Below, piece by piece: positions 8,737 through 17,093 of a stretch of 64,000 nucleotides of DNA. Each line of letters opens with the position of its first letter. Position 1 is the first letter of the stretch. The notes under the pieces are model-generated. The model saw only the letters and a list, made by a program, of their open reading frames with translations, did no database searches and had not been told where the DNA came from. The DNA comes from Streptomyces rimosus subsp. rimosus (GTDB lineage Bacteria > Actinomycetota > Actinomycetes > Streptomycetales > Streptomycetaceae), in NCBI RefSeq assembly GCF_000720725.1, contig NZ_JOCQ01000045.1, positions 1 through 64,000 on the forward strand, read 5' to 3'. Position numbers and translations under genes: made by a program.

Positions 8737-9741
8737 ATGGCCGACGGCGACGGCGAGGGCCGGGGAATTCTGGCGATCGCGGACCTGGTGACGCCGATGG
8801 CGGTGCGGGTCGCGGCGACGCTGCGGGTGGCCGATCACCTGGCGGACGGTGCACGGACCGCGCGGGAACTGGCCGTGGCCACCGGGGCCGACGCCGAAGT
8901 GCTGGAGCGGATCCTGCGGCACCTGGTGACGGTCGAGGTGTTCAGCCGGGACACCCAGGGGCGGTACGGGCTGCTGCCGCGCGGCGAGGAACTGCGCGAC
9001 GGCCACCCGTCCGGCGCGCGGCGCCTGCTCGACGCGAAGAGCGCCATCGGCCGCGCGGATCTCGCGTTCGTGGCGCTGCTGCATTCCGTACGGACGGGAA
9101 AGGCGGCCTTCCCGCAGCAGTACGGCCGCTCCTTCTGGGAGGACCTGCGAGCGGCCCCGGAGCGGAGCGCCGACTACGACGCGCAGATGGGCGTCGACGT
9201 GACGGCGTGGGCCAAGGCCGTCGTGCCGGCCTACGACTGGGGCGCGCTGGGGCGGATCGTCGATGTCGGCGGTGGCAACGGCACGCTGCTGACGGCGCTG
9301 CTCACCGCGTATCCCGGGATGCGGGGCACCGTGTTCGACCAGCCGGAGACCGTACGGGCAGCCCGCGCCACGCTGGCGGCGGCCGGGCTGGCGGACCGCG
9401 GGGACACCATGGCGGGCGACTTCTTCGAGGCGCTGCCCTCCGGCGCGGACGGCTACGTGCTGTCCGCGGTCCTGCACGACTGGGACGACGACGCGGCGCG
9501 CACGATCCTGCGCCGGTGCGCCGAAGCGGCGGGGACGCGGGGCCGAGTACTGGTGGTGGAACGGGTCGGCGCGGACGGCGAGTCGGTGCACACGGGCATG
9601 GACCTGCGGATGCTCGTCTACTTCGGCGCGCGGGAGCGCGGGGTCGCGGAGCTGACGGAGCTGGCCGCCGGGGCCGGGCTGCGGGTGGCCGGGGTGCATC
9701 AGGCGGGTGATCTGGCGGTGGTGGAGATGGTGGCCGCGTAG
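8737..9741 (+). CDS. SAM-dependent O-methyltransferase (acetylserotonin OMT-like)
   Basis: This 334-residue enzyme has the two-domain layout of class I small-molecule O-methyltransferases. The N-terminal winged-helix dimerisation domain (about 1-100) has LRVADHLADGARTARELA. The C-terminal Rossmann domain has the SAM motif VDVGGGNGTLL. The catalytic histidine is in VLHDWDDDAA, typical of the DnrK/TcmN-type group in Streptomyces. GGAAGGAC is the ribosome site. It stands alone with no biosynthetic genes beside it, so its substrate is unknown; phenolic secondary metabolites are the usual targets of the family. The upstream 11-bp repeats suggest dedicated control. Confidence 0.88.
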   Translation: MADGDGEGRGILAIADLVTPMAVRVAATLRVADHLADGARTARELAVATGADAEVLERILRHLVTVEVFSRDTQGRYGLLPRGEELRDGHPSGARRLLDAKSAIGRADLAFVALLHSVRTGKAAFPQQYGRSFWEDLRAAPERSADYDAQMGVDVTAWAKAVVPAYDWGALGRIVDVGGGNGTLLTALLTAYPGMRGTVFDQPETVRAARATLAAAGLADRGDTMAGDFFEALPSGADGYVLSAVLHDWDDDAARTILRRCAEAAGTRGRVLVVERVGADGESVHTGMDLRMLVYFGARERGVAELTELAAGAGLRVAGVHQAGDLAVVEMVAA

Positions 9742-9752
9742 CGGTCGCTACA

Positions 9753-9808
9753 TGACGGCCACTCCTTGACGGCCACTCCTTGACGATCGCTCGCTGACGG
9801 TCGCAGCC
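9753..9808 (+). repeat. four degenerate 14-bp tandem repeats
   Basis: TGACGGCCACTCCT occurs twice in tandem, followed by TGACGATCGCTCGC and TGACGGTCGCAGCC. All four share TGACG at the same phase. They fill the gap between the methyltransferase and the VanX-like gene. Function is unknown; possibilities include a binding array or a slipped-strand expansion. Confidence 0.65.
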
Positions 9809-9869
9809 CGAACGGGCCGTCCGGCCGGGTCCCTTACGCGCCGCGCGGTGCCGGTGGTAGACGGGTGGC

Positions 9870-10709
9870 ATGCCGAGACTCGTTGCCGCGCTGCGCGGCC
9901 TCGCCGTGACCGCAGCCGCCGTCGCCCTGACCACCGCCGCCGTTCCGGAGGCCGCCGGCACCGTGCCGAAGGCCGATGCCGCCGTGCGCGGCGATACGCA
10001 GACGGCGCCGCCGGAGTTCGTGGCACTGCGCGACGTCGACCCGACGATCCGCCAGGAAATGCGCTACTTCACGCCGCACAACTTCATGGGGGTACGGGTG
10101 ACCGGCTACCGCCAGCCCCTGTGCATCCTGACCCGGGACGCCGCCCGCGCTCTCCACCGGGCCCAGGTCTCCTTCCTCCGCCGCGGCTACACGCTCAAGG
10201 TGTACGACTGCTACCGGCCGCAGCGCGCCGTGAACCACTTCGTGGACTGGGCGAAGGACCTGAAGGACCAGCGGATGAAGGGCGAGTTCTATCCCCGGAT
10301 CGACAAGTCGACCCTCTTCCGGGACGGCTACATCGCCGAGAAGTCCGGACACAGCCGCGGCAGCACCGTCGATTTGACGCTGGTCCGGCTGCCGGGCCCA
10401 CCCACCCGCCCGTACATCCCGGGCGAGCCCCTGCGGAAGTGCTACGCGCCTAAGGCGGAACGCTTCCCCGACAACTCGCTCGACATGGGAACCGGCTTCG
10501 ACTGCTTCGACACTCTGGCGCACACCCTCGACCCCCGGGTGCAGGGCCGACAGCTCGCGAACCGGTTGCTGTTGAAGCAGGGTCTGGAGCGCGCAGGCTT
10601 CGTCAACTACGACAAGGAGTGGTGGCACTACACGTTCACGCCGGAGACGTTTCCGGAGACGTATTTCGACTTTCCGGTGTCCCGGCGAGCGCTGGACGGA
10701 GGGCACTGA
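9870..10709 (+). CDS. secreted D-Ala-D-Ala dipeptidase, VanX family
   Basis: This 279-residue protein is an M15D zinc dipeptidase that should cleave D-alanyl-D-alanine. Residues 1-38 form a signal peptide (two Arg, a hydrophobic Ala/Val core, then an Ala-rich cleavage zone), so it acts outside the membrane. Zinc ligands His161 and Asp168 are in GHSRGSTVDLT. Glu250 and His253 are in DKEWWHYTF. The substrate-binding arginine is in CYRPQ. Cytoplasmic VanX of vancomycin-resistance operons lacks the signal peptide. With no vanH or vanA neighbour, a role in wall recycling or nutrient use is more likely than resistance. The ATG at 9870 has only a weak GGTGG ribosome site. Confidence 0.85.
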   Translation: MPRLVAALRGLAVTAAAVALTTAAVPEAAGTVPKADAAVRGDTQTAPPEFVALRDVDPTIRQEMRYFTPHNFMGVRVTGYRQPLCILTRDAARALHRAQVSFLRRGYTLKVYDCYRPQRAVNHFVDWAKDLKDQRMKGEFYPRIDKSTLFRDGYIAEKSGHSRGSTVDLTLVRLPGPPTRPYIPGEPLRKCYAPKAERFPDNSLDMGTGFDCFDTLAHTLDPRVQGRQLANRLLLKQGLERAGFVNYDKEWWHYTFTPETFPETYFDFPVSRRALDGGH

Positions 10710-10733
10710 GCGGTAGGCCGCACGCAGAGCGGA

Positions 10734-10774
10734 GCCGGGGCGCGGAACCACCCCCGTGGATCCCGCGCCCCGGC
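10734..10774 (+). terminator. terminator after the VanX-like gene
   Basis: A perfect 12-base inverted repeat, GCCGGGGCGCGG and CCGCGCCCCGGC, with a 17-base loop lies 25 bases after the stop. No T run follows, which is common for Streptomyces terminators. Confidence 0.6.
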
Positions 10775-10824
10775 CCCGCATGAGTGGACGCCGTGCGGGC
10801 TGCTCCGGTTCAGCCGGAATCGGG

Positions 10825-10846
10825 GGGAAAGGCATGATCCTTTCCC
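10825..10846 (+). terminator. second hairpin, or operator, before the DUF35 gene
   Basis: GGGAAAGG-CATGAT-CCTTTCCC is a perfect 8-base inverted repeat followed by TTTG. It could be a terminator of the preceding unit or an operator for the gene starting at 10950. Confidence 0.4.
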
Positions 10847-10949
10847 TTTGACGGGGGCGGGCGGGGTTCCTTGGGGCCGGTGGGGCGTGGCACGCTCCTG
10901 ACGGGGCGTCAGTTCGGTCCTTGCGCCCGCTTGTTGCCGGGAGGTGCTC

Positions 10950-11426
10950 GTGGCACGTACACGCAAGCCGGTGGTACCGGGGTGGTTCACCGGAGACGGA
11001 GACGGAAGCGAAGGCACGGAAGACTTTCGGCTGCTGGGGACCCGGTGTGGTGCTTGTGGGGCGGTCTTCTTCCCGCGGGTGGATTCCTTCTGCCGTAATC
11101 CGGGCTGTGCCGGTACGGAGCCGGCAGAGGTGCCGCTGTCGCGGCGCGGCACGGTGTGGTCGTACACGGACGGGAGGTACCGGCCGCCGCCGCCCTACGT
11201 CTCGGACCCGGAGGTGCCGTGGCAGCCGTACACCCTGGTGGCGGTGGAGCTGGCGGCGGAGCGGATGGTCGTGCTGGGGCAGGCGGCGCCGGGGGTGACG
11301 GTCGCGGATCTGCGGGTGGGGATGCTGGTCGAGGTGGTTCCCGGGGTGCTCGGGGAGGATGCGGAGACGGTGTGGACCACGTGGTGGTGGCGGCCGGTGC
11401 CGCATGACGGCAGGGGGCAGGCGTGA
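10950..11426 (+). CDS. DUF35 zinc-ribbon/OB-fold protein
   Basis: This protein of about 158 residues has the DUF35 layout: a short N-terminal helix, a rubredoxin-like zinc ribbon (CGACG ... CRNPGC), then an OB fold (SYTDGRYRP ... YTLVAVELA). DUF35 proteins pair with SCP2-type thiolases or aldolases, as in steroid side-chain degradation (ChsH2/Ltp2), and bind CoA thioesters. GTG 10950 is chosen because GGGAGG at 10939-10944 lies five bases before it; an alternative GTG at 10944 overlaps that site. The stop overlaps the thiolase start by four bases (GTGA), so the two are translationally coupled and probably form a complex. Confidence 0.85.
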   Translation: MARTRKPVVPGWFTGDGDGSEGTEDFRLLGTRCGACGAVFFPRVDSFCRNPGCAGTEPAEVPLSRRGTVWSYTDGRYRPPPPYVSDPEVPWQPYTLVAVELAAERMVVLGQAAPGVTVADLRVGMLVEVVPGVLGEDAETVWTTWWWRPVPHDGRGQA

Positions 11427-12613
11427 CCGGTGATGTCGCGGTGCTCGGGGTGGGGCTGCACGCCTGGGGCAAGTGGGGCCGCAGCTTCGTCGAGTACGGG
11501 ACGGTGGCGGCGCGGGCGGCGCTCGCCGACGCGGGCCTGGAGTGGGGTGAGGTGCGGTCGGTTGTCGGCGCCGATACCGTGCGCGGCGGCTATCCCGGCT
11601 ACGTGGCGGGCGCGACGTTCGCGCGGGCGCTGGGCTGGCAGGGGGCTCGGGTGACGAGTGTTTACGCGGCCTGCGCGTCCGGGGCGCAGGCCATCGCCGC
11701 GGCGCGGGCGCAGATCCTCGCGGGCCTTGCGGACGTGGTGCTGGTGGTGGGCGCGGACGCGGCACCCAAGGGCTTCTTCGCGCCGGCGGGCGGCGACCGG
11801 CCCGACGACCCGGACTGGCTGCGCTTCCGGCTGCTGGGCGCCACCAATCCCGCGTATTTCGGGCTGTACGCGCGGCGCCGGATGGCTCTGTACGGGGACA
11901 CAACGGACGACTTCGCCCAGGTCAAGGTGAAGAACGCGGCGGCGGGGGCGGCCAATCCGTATGCGCGCTACCGCAAGCCGGTGACGGCGGCGGAGGTCGC
12001 CGCGTCACCCGTGGTCGCCGACCCGCTGCGGCTGCTGGACATCTGCGCCACGTCGGACGGCGGGGCGGCGCTGGTGCTGTGCGGCCTGGAGTACGCGCGT
12101 CGTCGCGGCGTGGCCGATCCCGTACGTATCCGGGCGGTTTCCACCGTGACGCCGCGCTATCCCCGTACGGATCTGGATCTGCCGGACATCGCGACCGATT
12201 CGGCCGCCGCCGTCCCGGAGCCGCCGGTCGCCTTCCGGCCCTCCATCGCCCGCGCCGCCTATGAGGAGGCGGGGCTCGGGCCGGACGATCTGTCACTGGC
12301 GGAGGTGTACGACCTGTCCACCGCGCTGGAGCTCCAGTGGTACGAGGATCTGGGGCTGTGTGCCGAGGGCGAGGGGGCGAAGTTGCTGCGGGACGGGACC
12401 ACGGCGCTCGGCGGGCGGCTGCCGGTGAATCCGAGCGGCGGGCTGGCGTCCTTCGGGGAGGCGGTGCCCGCGCAGGCGATCGCGCAGGTCTGCGAGCTGG
12501 CCCGGCAGCTGCGCGGGCAGGCCGGGGCGCGGCAGGTGCCGGGGGCGCGGACGGGGATCGCGGTGAATCAGGGGCTGTTCGGGCATGGCTCGGCGGTGAT
12601 CGCGGTGCGGTGA
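11423..12613 (+). CDS. SCP-x/lipid-transfer-type thiolase
   Basis: This 396-residue protein belongs to the thiolase superfamily, in the SCP-x branch that works with DUF35 partners. The nucleophilic cysteine is in YAACASGAQAI, and the C-terminal NPSGGLASFGEAVPAQ and NQGLFGHGSAV loops replace the usual thiolase motifs. Such proteins act as thiolases or as retro-aldolases on CoA thioesters. It starts with GTG, overlapping the DUF35 stop. No acyl-CoA dehydrogenase, hydratase or steroid gene is nearby, so the physiological substrate remains open. A small hairpin (12622-12636) follows the stop. Confidence 0.85.
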   Translation: MTGDVAVLGVGLHAWGKWGRSFVEYGTVAARAALADAGLEWGEVRSVVGADTVRGGYPGYVAGATFARALGWQGARVTSVYAACASGAQAIAAARAQILAGLADVVLVVGADAAPKGFFAPAGGDRPDDPDWLRFRLLGATNPAYFGLYARRRMALYGDTTDDFAQVKVKNAAAGAANPYARYRKPVTAAEVAASPVVADPLRLLDICATSDGGAALVLCGLEYARRRGVADPVRIRAVSTVTPRYPRTDLDLPDIATDSAAAVPEPPVAFRPSIARAAYEEAGLGPDDLSLAEVYDLSTALELQWYEDLGLCAEGEGAKLLRDGTTALGGRLPVNPSGGLASFGEAVPAQAIAQVCELARQLRGQAGARQVPGARTGIAVNQGLFGHGSAVIAVR

Positions 12614-12621
12614 GGACGGCC

Positions 12622-12636
12622 CCCGCGACGCGCGGG
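12622..12636 (+). terminator. small hairpin after the thiolase
   Basis: CCCGCG-ACG-CGCGGG forms a 6-base stem just after the stop, inside a larger imperfect GGCC...GGCC dyad. Weak evidence for termination. Confidence 0.3.
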
Positions 12637-12725
12637 CGCGGGCGGCCGTTCGAGCGCGCCGGAAGCGTGCGTGAACAGTGCGTGAATCGCGCTCCGCCGG
12701 TGTTTCCGGTGGGCATGCTGCTGCC

Positions 12726-14738
12726 GTGCCTGCCTGGACGGACCAGCTCCGATTCGCCTTCCAGCCCGTCGTGAACCTGGCGACCGGTTCGGTCGCCGCC
12801 CTGGAGATACTCGCCCGCCCCGAGCGCGGCGACGTGCTGACGGCGGCCCGCCGGTCCGCCGACGTGGACGCCGAACTGGCCGGGCTCGGCGTGCGGGCGG
12901 CCGCACAGCAGGAGACGCTGCTGCCGCTGCACGTCAACGTGTTCGCGGCGACGCTCGCCGAGCAGCCGGGGCTGACCGCGCTGCGCAAGGCCGTACAGGA
13001 CGTGGGCCGCCGCCCGTGGGAGATCACGGTGGACGTCGGCGGGCCGTTCACCCACGTACCGCGGCGGGCGCTGCTGGACGCGGTGGCGGGGCTGCGGCAG
13101 GACGGCTACCGCATCTGCGCGGACGGGGTCGGCGACGGTGATCTGCCACTGCGGCTGCTCGGGGACCTCGGCCCCGACCTGGTGAAGCTGGACGCCTCGC
13201 TGTGCGCGGAGCCGGACGGCGACCGAGGCGGGCGGGCCGCCGTGGCGGCGATGCGGCAGCTGTGCGAGGTGCTGGGGAGCCTGCTGGCGGTGGAGGGGGT
13301 GGAGACGGAGCGCCAGTACGCGGCGGTGCGGGCGGCGGGCGCGCAGCTCGCGCAGGGGTTCCTGTTCGCGCCGCCCGCGCGGCGTCCGGCGGCCGATGTC
13401 TTCCTGCCGGAGCCGTCCGACGGGTACGGGCCCGTGGCGAGTGGTTACGCGGGCGGCGCCGGGGCGCTCCAGCCGCCGGCCGGGCCACCGGTCACGCAGT
13501 TCCTGCAGCCCGCCGCGCTGCTGCCGATGTCCGCCTCGGCGGGCGCGGTGCGCAGCCATCTGACGGGTTTCCCGGGGGTTTCCGGTGTGCTGCTGGTGGA
13601 CCCGGACGGCGTTCCCGTACGGGCCATCGACCGCGACCGGTTCCTGCTGTCGCTGTCCGGCCGCTACGGGCACGCGCTGTACGCCGACCGCCCGGCGCTG
13701 CGGCTGGCGGACCGGCCGCGGACGGTGGGCGCCGACGCCACCGCCTGGGAGGTGCTGGACGTGGTGACGGACGGCGACCGGGACCGGACCGGGGACGATG
13801 TGGCTGTGGTGGACGAGCAGGGCCGGTGCGTGGGGGTGGTGCACCTGGCCGACATCCTGCGGGCGCTGGCCGAGAGCCGGGTGGAGGAGGCGGCGCGGCT
13901 CAATCCGCTGACCCGGCTGCCCGGTTCGGACGCGGTGAACGCGGAGGTGGACCGGCGGGTCGCGGGCGGCCGGGCGTTCGCCTTGAGCTGGCTGGACGTG
14001 GACGGGTTCAAGCAGGTCAACGACGGGGCCGGGTTCGCGGCCGGGGACGCGCTGATCCGCGCCGTGGGCCAGGCGCTGGCGCGTACGGCGGCGGAGCTGC
14101 CCTCGGCGCGGGTGGGGCACATCGGCGGTGACGACTTCCTGGTGCTGGCCGGTCCCGAGGAGCTGGAGCCGTTCGCGGCGGCGGTGCTGGACGTGCCGTG
14201 GTCGGCGGGCGGGCTGCCGGTGACGCTGTCGCTGGCGACGGTGGTGTGCGCGCCGGGCAGTGTGAGCGGCCACGGGCCGGCCGCGGCGGCCCTGGCGCCG
14301 CTGAAGAAGGCGGCCAAGTCGCTGACGGGGGGCGAGCAGTTGGGTTCTGGGGCGGCCCGGCACACCGGGGTACGAGGTGCGCCGGGGACGGCGGCGCGGC
14401 GACTGACGTCCTCCGCTCCCGGCCACCTTGACGCCCCGTCACCTGCGGTGAACACTTCCGGGTGTCCGCCGGAACACCGCCGCAGCCGGGCTCCCCGGCC
14501 GCGTGGCAGCGCTCCGCGCTGCCCGACTCCCCATGGGCGGCTCCGGCGCACCGGCACGCTCGACGCGGACGCCGCGCGGGGCACGGCGGCCGAGCGCCCG
14601 CCGGCTCCCCGTGGCACGGGAAGTACGCACCCTGCACGGAGGACCGGGGGCCGCGCCCCCGGGCCGGGGACAAGGAGCCAGCCATGTATTCCAACGGGGA
14701 CATCTTCGTCGGCGAGGTCATCGGGACGGCCCTGCTGA
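12726..14738 (+). CDS. degenerate EAL-CBS-GGDEF protein with apparent 3' frameshift
   Basis: This is a cyclic-di-GMP-related regulator. Residues 1-225 form an EAL-like domain (FQPVVNLATG, LEILAR instead of E-A-L). Residues about 270-385 resemble a CBS pair. Residues about 395-535 form a GGDEF domain reading GGDDF. The metal-binding EAL motifs are altered, so phosphodiesterase activity is doubtful. After about residue 537 the frame becomes Arg/Pro-rich, loses domain character and runs 55 bases into glpF. Removing one G from the six-G run near 14336 gives an end reading ASSWVLGRPGTPGYEVRRG with a stop at 14404-14406. The start is uncertain: GTG 12726 (VPAWTDQL) begins at the domain edge, while GTG 12678 is also open. 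Confidence 0.75.
   Translation: MPAWTDQLRFAFQPVVNLATGSVAALEILARPERGDVLTAARRSADVDAELAGLGVRAAAQQETLLPLHVNVFAATLAEQPGLTALRKAVQDVGRRPWEITVDVGGPFTHVPRRALLDAVAGLRQDGYRICADGVGDGDLPLRLLGDLGPDLVKLDASLCAEPDGDRGGRAAVAAMRQLCEVLGSLLAVEGVETERQYAAVRAAGAQLAQGFLFAPPARRPAADVFLPEPSDGYGPVASGYAGGAGALQPPAGPPVTQFLQPAALLPMSASAGAVRSHLTGFPGVSGVLLVDPDGVPVRAIDRDRFLLSLSGRYGHALYADRPALRLADRPRTVGADATAWEVLDVVTDGDRDRTGDDVAVVDEQGRCVGVVHLADILRALAESRVEEAARLNPLTRLPGSDAVNAEVDRRVAGGRAFALSWLDVDGFKQVNDGAGFAAGDALIRAVGQALARTAAELPSARVGHIGGDDFLVLAGPEELEPFAAAVLDVPWSAGGLPVTLSLATVVCAPGSVSGHGPAAAALAPLKKAAKSLTGGEQLGSGAARHTGVRGAPGTAARRLTSSAPGHLDAPSPAVNTSGCPPEHRRSRAPRPRGSAPRCPTPHGRLRRTGTLDADAARGTAAERPPAPRGTGSTHPARRTGGRAPGPGTRSQPCIPTGTSSSARSSGRPC
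14428..14480 (+). promoter_or_regulatory. candidate promoter and dyad upstream of glpF
   Basis: TTGACG (14428-14433) and AACACT (14451-14456) are 17 bases apart. They are followed by an imperfect dyad, GGTGTCCG and CGGAACACC, near 14460-14480. The start of glpF is 200 bases on. Glycerol genes in Streptomyces are commonly controlled by an IclR-type repressor (GylR), but no such gene is adjacent here. Confidence 0.3.
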
Positions 14739-15451
14739 TCCTCTTCGGCGCCGGCGTGTGCGCCGCCGTCACCCTGCACCACTCCAAGGCGCGGGCGGCG
14801 GGCTGGGTGGTCATCGCGTTCGGGTGGGGCTTCGGCGTGCTCGCCGGGGCCTACACGGCGGCGCCGCTGTCCGGCGGGCACCTGAACCCGGCGGTGACGC
14901 TGGGCTCGGCGGTCGCGGGCGGTACGGACTGGTCGAAGGTGCCGCTGTACATGGCGGCGCAGATGGTGGGCGCGCTGCTCGGCGCCGTACTCGCGTGGGC
15001 GCTGTACTACGCGCAGTTCGCGGCCAACGCGGAGGCGGACAAGGCGCAGCCCACGCTGGGGATCTTCTCGACCGCTCCGGAGGTCCGCAACCCGGCCGCC
15101 AACCTGGTCACCGAGACCATCGCCACCATGGGGCTGGTGCTGCCGCTGCTGTTCTTCGGCCAGAACCAGGGCATCGGGATCGGGCAGGTGCCGGGCGCGG
15201 ACGTGGGCGTCTACGGGTCCGGCATCAACGTCCTGCTCGTCGCACTGCTGGTGGTGGGCATCGGCCTGTCGCTGGGCGGGCCCACCGGCTACGCCATCAA
15301 CCCGGCCCGCGACCTGGGGCCGCGCATCGCCCACGCACTGCTACCCATCCCCAACAAGGGCACCTCCGACTGGTCCTACGCCTGGATTCCGGTGGCCGGC
15401 CCGCTGCTCGGCGCGGTGCTCTCCGGCCTGGTGTTCAACGCGGTCTTCTGA
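14684..15451 (+). CDS. glpF: glycerol uptake facilitator (aquaglyceroporin)
   Basis: This 255-residue membrane protein of the MIP family lets glycerol diffuse in. Six hydrophobic segments are visible. The two pore motifs read GGHLNPAVTLG and GYAINPARDLGPR, the second with the Asp typical of glycerol facilitators. ATG 14684 is preceded by AAGGAG. The frame stays open upstream to 14462, but without another ribosome site. glpK follows 58 bases later, so imported glycerol is trapped as glycerol 3-phosphate. glpD and a gylR-type regulator are not adjacent, unlike the classical gyl operon. Confidence 0.92.
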   Translation: MYSNGDIFVGEVIGTALLILFGAGVCAAVTLHHSKARAAGWVVIAFGWGFGVLAGAYTAAPLSGGHLNPAVTLGSAVAGGTDWSKVPLYMAAQMVGALLGAVLAWALYYAQFAANAEADKAQPTLGIFSTAPEVRNPAANLVTETIATMGLVLPLLFFGQNQGIGIGQVPGADVGVYGSGINVLLVALLVVGIGLSLGGPTGYAINPARDLGPRIAHALLPIPNKGTSDWSYAWIPVAGPLLGAVLSGLVFNAVF

Positions 15452-15509
15452 CCGGCCACGGCAGGCGGCCCGGACCGGCAACGAGGAGTCAGGAAGTCAG
15501 GAGAGGCAC

Positions 15510-17039
15510 ATGACGGACGGCACCGCGCAGAAGTACGTCGCCGCGATCGACCAGGGCACGACCTCCAGCCGCTGCATCATCTTCAACCAGGACGGCGCGA
15601 TCGTCGCCGTCGACCAGCGCGAGCACCGGCAGATCTTTCCCAAGCCCGGGTGGGTGGAGCACGACGCCGAGGAGATCTGGGCGAAGGTGCAGGCGGTGGT
15701 GGCGGGCGCGCTCGCCAAGGCGGGGCTGCGCGCCGACCAGCTCGCCGCGCTCGGCATCACCAACCAGCGTGAGACGACGGTGCTGTGGGACCGTGCCACC
15801 GGCAGGCCGGTGCACAACGCCATCGTCTGGCAGGACACCCGTACCGCGCGGCTCTGCCACGAGCTGGGCGGCACGGACGGCCAGGACCGCTTCCGCGCGG
15901 CCACCGGGCTGCCGCTGGCCAGCTACTTCTCCGGGCCCAAGGCGGCCTGGCTGCTGGACAGCGTGCCGGGGCTGCGGGCACGGGCCGAGGCCGGGGAGAT
16001 CGCCTTCGGGACGATCGACTCGTGGCTGATCTGGAAGCTGACGGGCGGTACGGACGGCGGGGTGCACGTCACCGACGTGACCAACGCCGGGCGCACGATG
16101 CTGATGAACCTGCACACGCTCCAGTGGGACACCTCGATCCTGTCCGCGATGCGGGTGCCGGAGGCGGTCCTGCCGGAGATCCGGTCCTCGGCGGAGGTGT
16201 ACGGGACGGCGGTGGGCCAGCTGAACGGGGTGCCGGTGGCCGCGGCGCTGGGCGACCAGCAGGCGGCGGTGTTCGGGCAGACCTGTTACCGGGTCGGCGA
16301 GGCCAAGAACACGTACGGCACCGGATCGTTCCTGCTGCTGAACACCGGGCAGCGGCCGGTGCCCTCCAAGAGCGGGCTGCTGACGACGCTGGGCTACCAG
16401 CTCGGCGGGGAGGCCCCGGTCTACTGCCTGGAGGGCTCGATCGCCATCACCGGGGCGCTGGTGCAGTGGTTCCGGGACCAGCTGGGCATCATCGGTTCGG
16501 CGGACGAGATCGAGGACCTGGCGGCGCAGGTCCCCGACAACGGCGGCGCGTACATCGTCCCGGCGTTCTCCGGCCTGTTCGCGCCGTACTGGCGCTCCGA
16601 CGCGCGCGGCGTGATCACCGGCCTGACCGGCTACGTCACCAAGGCCCACCTGGCGCGCGCGGTACTGGAGGCCACCAGCTGGCAGACGCGCGAGGTGGTG
16701 GACGCCATGTACCAGGACTCCGGTGTGCAGATCACCGCGCTGAAGGTGGACGGCGGCATGACCGTCAACAACCTGCTGATGCAGCACCAGGCGGACGTGC
16801 TGGGCGTGCCGGTGATCCGGCCGGTGGTCTCGGAGACGACCTGCCTGGGCGCGGCGTACGCGGCGGGCCTGGCCACCGGCGTGTGGCAGGACCTGGACGA
16901 GCTGACGGCCCACTGGAAGCGCGACACGGAGTGGACGCCGCGGATGGACGGCCCGACGCGGGAGCGCGAGTACGGCAACTGGCGCAAGGCGGTGGAGCGG
17001 AGCTTCGGGTGGCACGAGGGGGGAGCCGGGAACGAGTAG
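15510..17039 (+). CDS. glpK: glycerol kinase
   Basis: This 509-residue FGGY-family kinase phosphorylates glycerol with ATP. The N-terminal ATP site reads AAIDQGTTSSRCIIF. Further FGGY features are TNQRETTVLWDR, GTIDSWLIWKLTGG, GDQQAAVFGQ and KVDGGMTVNNLLMQ. The length is standard. GGAGAGGC precedes the ATG. It is co-transcribed with glpF and ends at a strong shared terminator, facing the convergent prolyl-tRNA synthetase gene. Confidence 0.95.
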   Translation: MTDGTAQKYVAAIDQGTTSSRCIIFNQDGAIVAVDQREHRQIFPKPGWVEHDAEEIWAKVQAVVAGALAKAGLRADQLAALGITNQRETTVLWDRATGRPVHNAIVWQDTRTARLCHELGGTDGQDRFRAATGLPLASYFSGPKAAWLLDSVPGLRARAEAGEIAFGTIDSWLIWKLTGGTDGGVHVTDVTNAGRTMLMNLHTLQWDTSILSAMRVPEAVLPEIRSSAEVYGTAVGQLNGVPVAAALGDQQAAVFGQTCYRVGEAKNTYGTGSFLLLNTGQRPVPSKSGLLTTLGYQLGGEAPVYCLEGSIAITGALVQWFRDQLGIIGSADEIEDLAAQVPDNGGAYIVPAFSGLFAPYWRSDARGVITGLTGYVTKAHLARAVLEATSWQTREVVDAMYQDSGVQITALKVDGGMTVNNLLMQHQADVLGVPVIRPVVSETTCLGAAYAAGLATGVWQDLDELTAHWKRDTEWTPRMDGPTREREYGNWRKAVERSFGWHEGGAGNE

Positions 17040-17055
17040 CGGTCCTGTCCCCCGG

Positions 17056-17092
17056 CGGTGGGTGCCCGGCAGCGGCTGCCGGGCACCCACCG
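17056..17092. terminator. bidirectional terminator between glpK and proS
   Basis: A 16-base perfect inverted repeat (17056-17071 and 17077-17092) with a five-base loop GCGGC fills the 54-base space between two convergent stops. It probably ends transcription from both sides. Confidence 0.8.
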
Positions 17093-17093
17093 G

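Noticed and set aside
6157..9699. A long minus-strand open frame across the GH31 and methyltransferase genes
   Set aside because: It covers two unrelated plus-strand genes and the gap between them, has no motifs, and mirrors their codon bias.
9870..10709. A vancomycin-resistance cluster around the VanX-like gene
   Set aside because: No vanH, vanA, vanS or vanR is present, and the protein has a signal peptide.
10944..10946. GTG 10944 as the DUF35 start
   Set aside because: It overlaps the GGGAGG ribosome site that is correctly spaced for GTG 10950.
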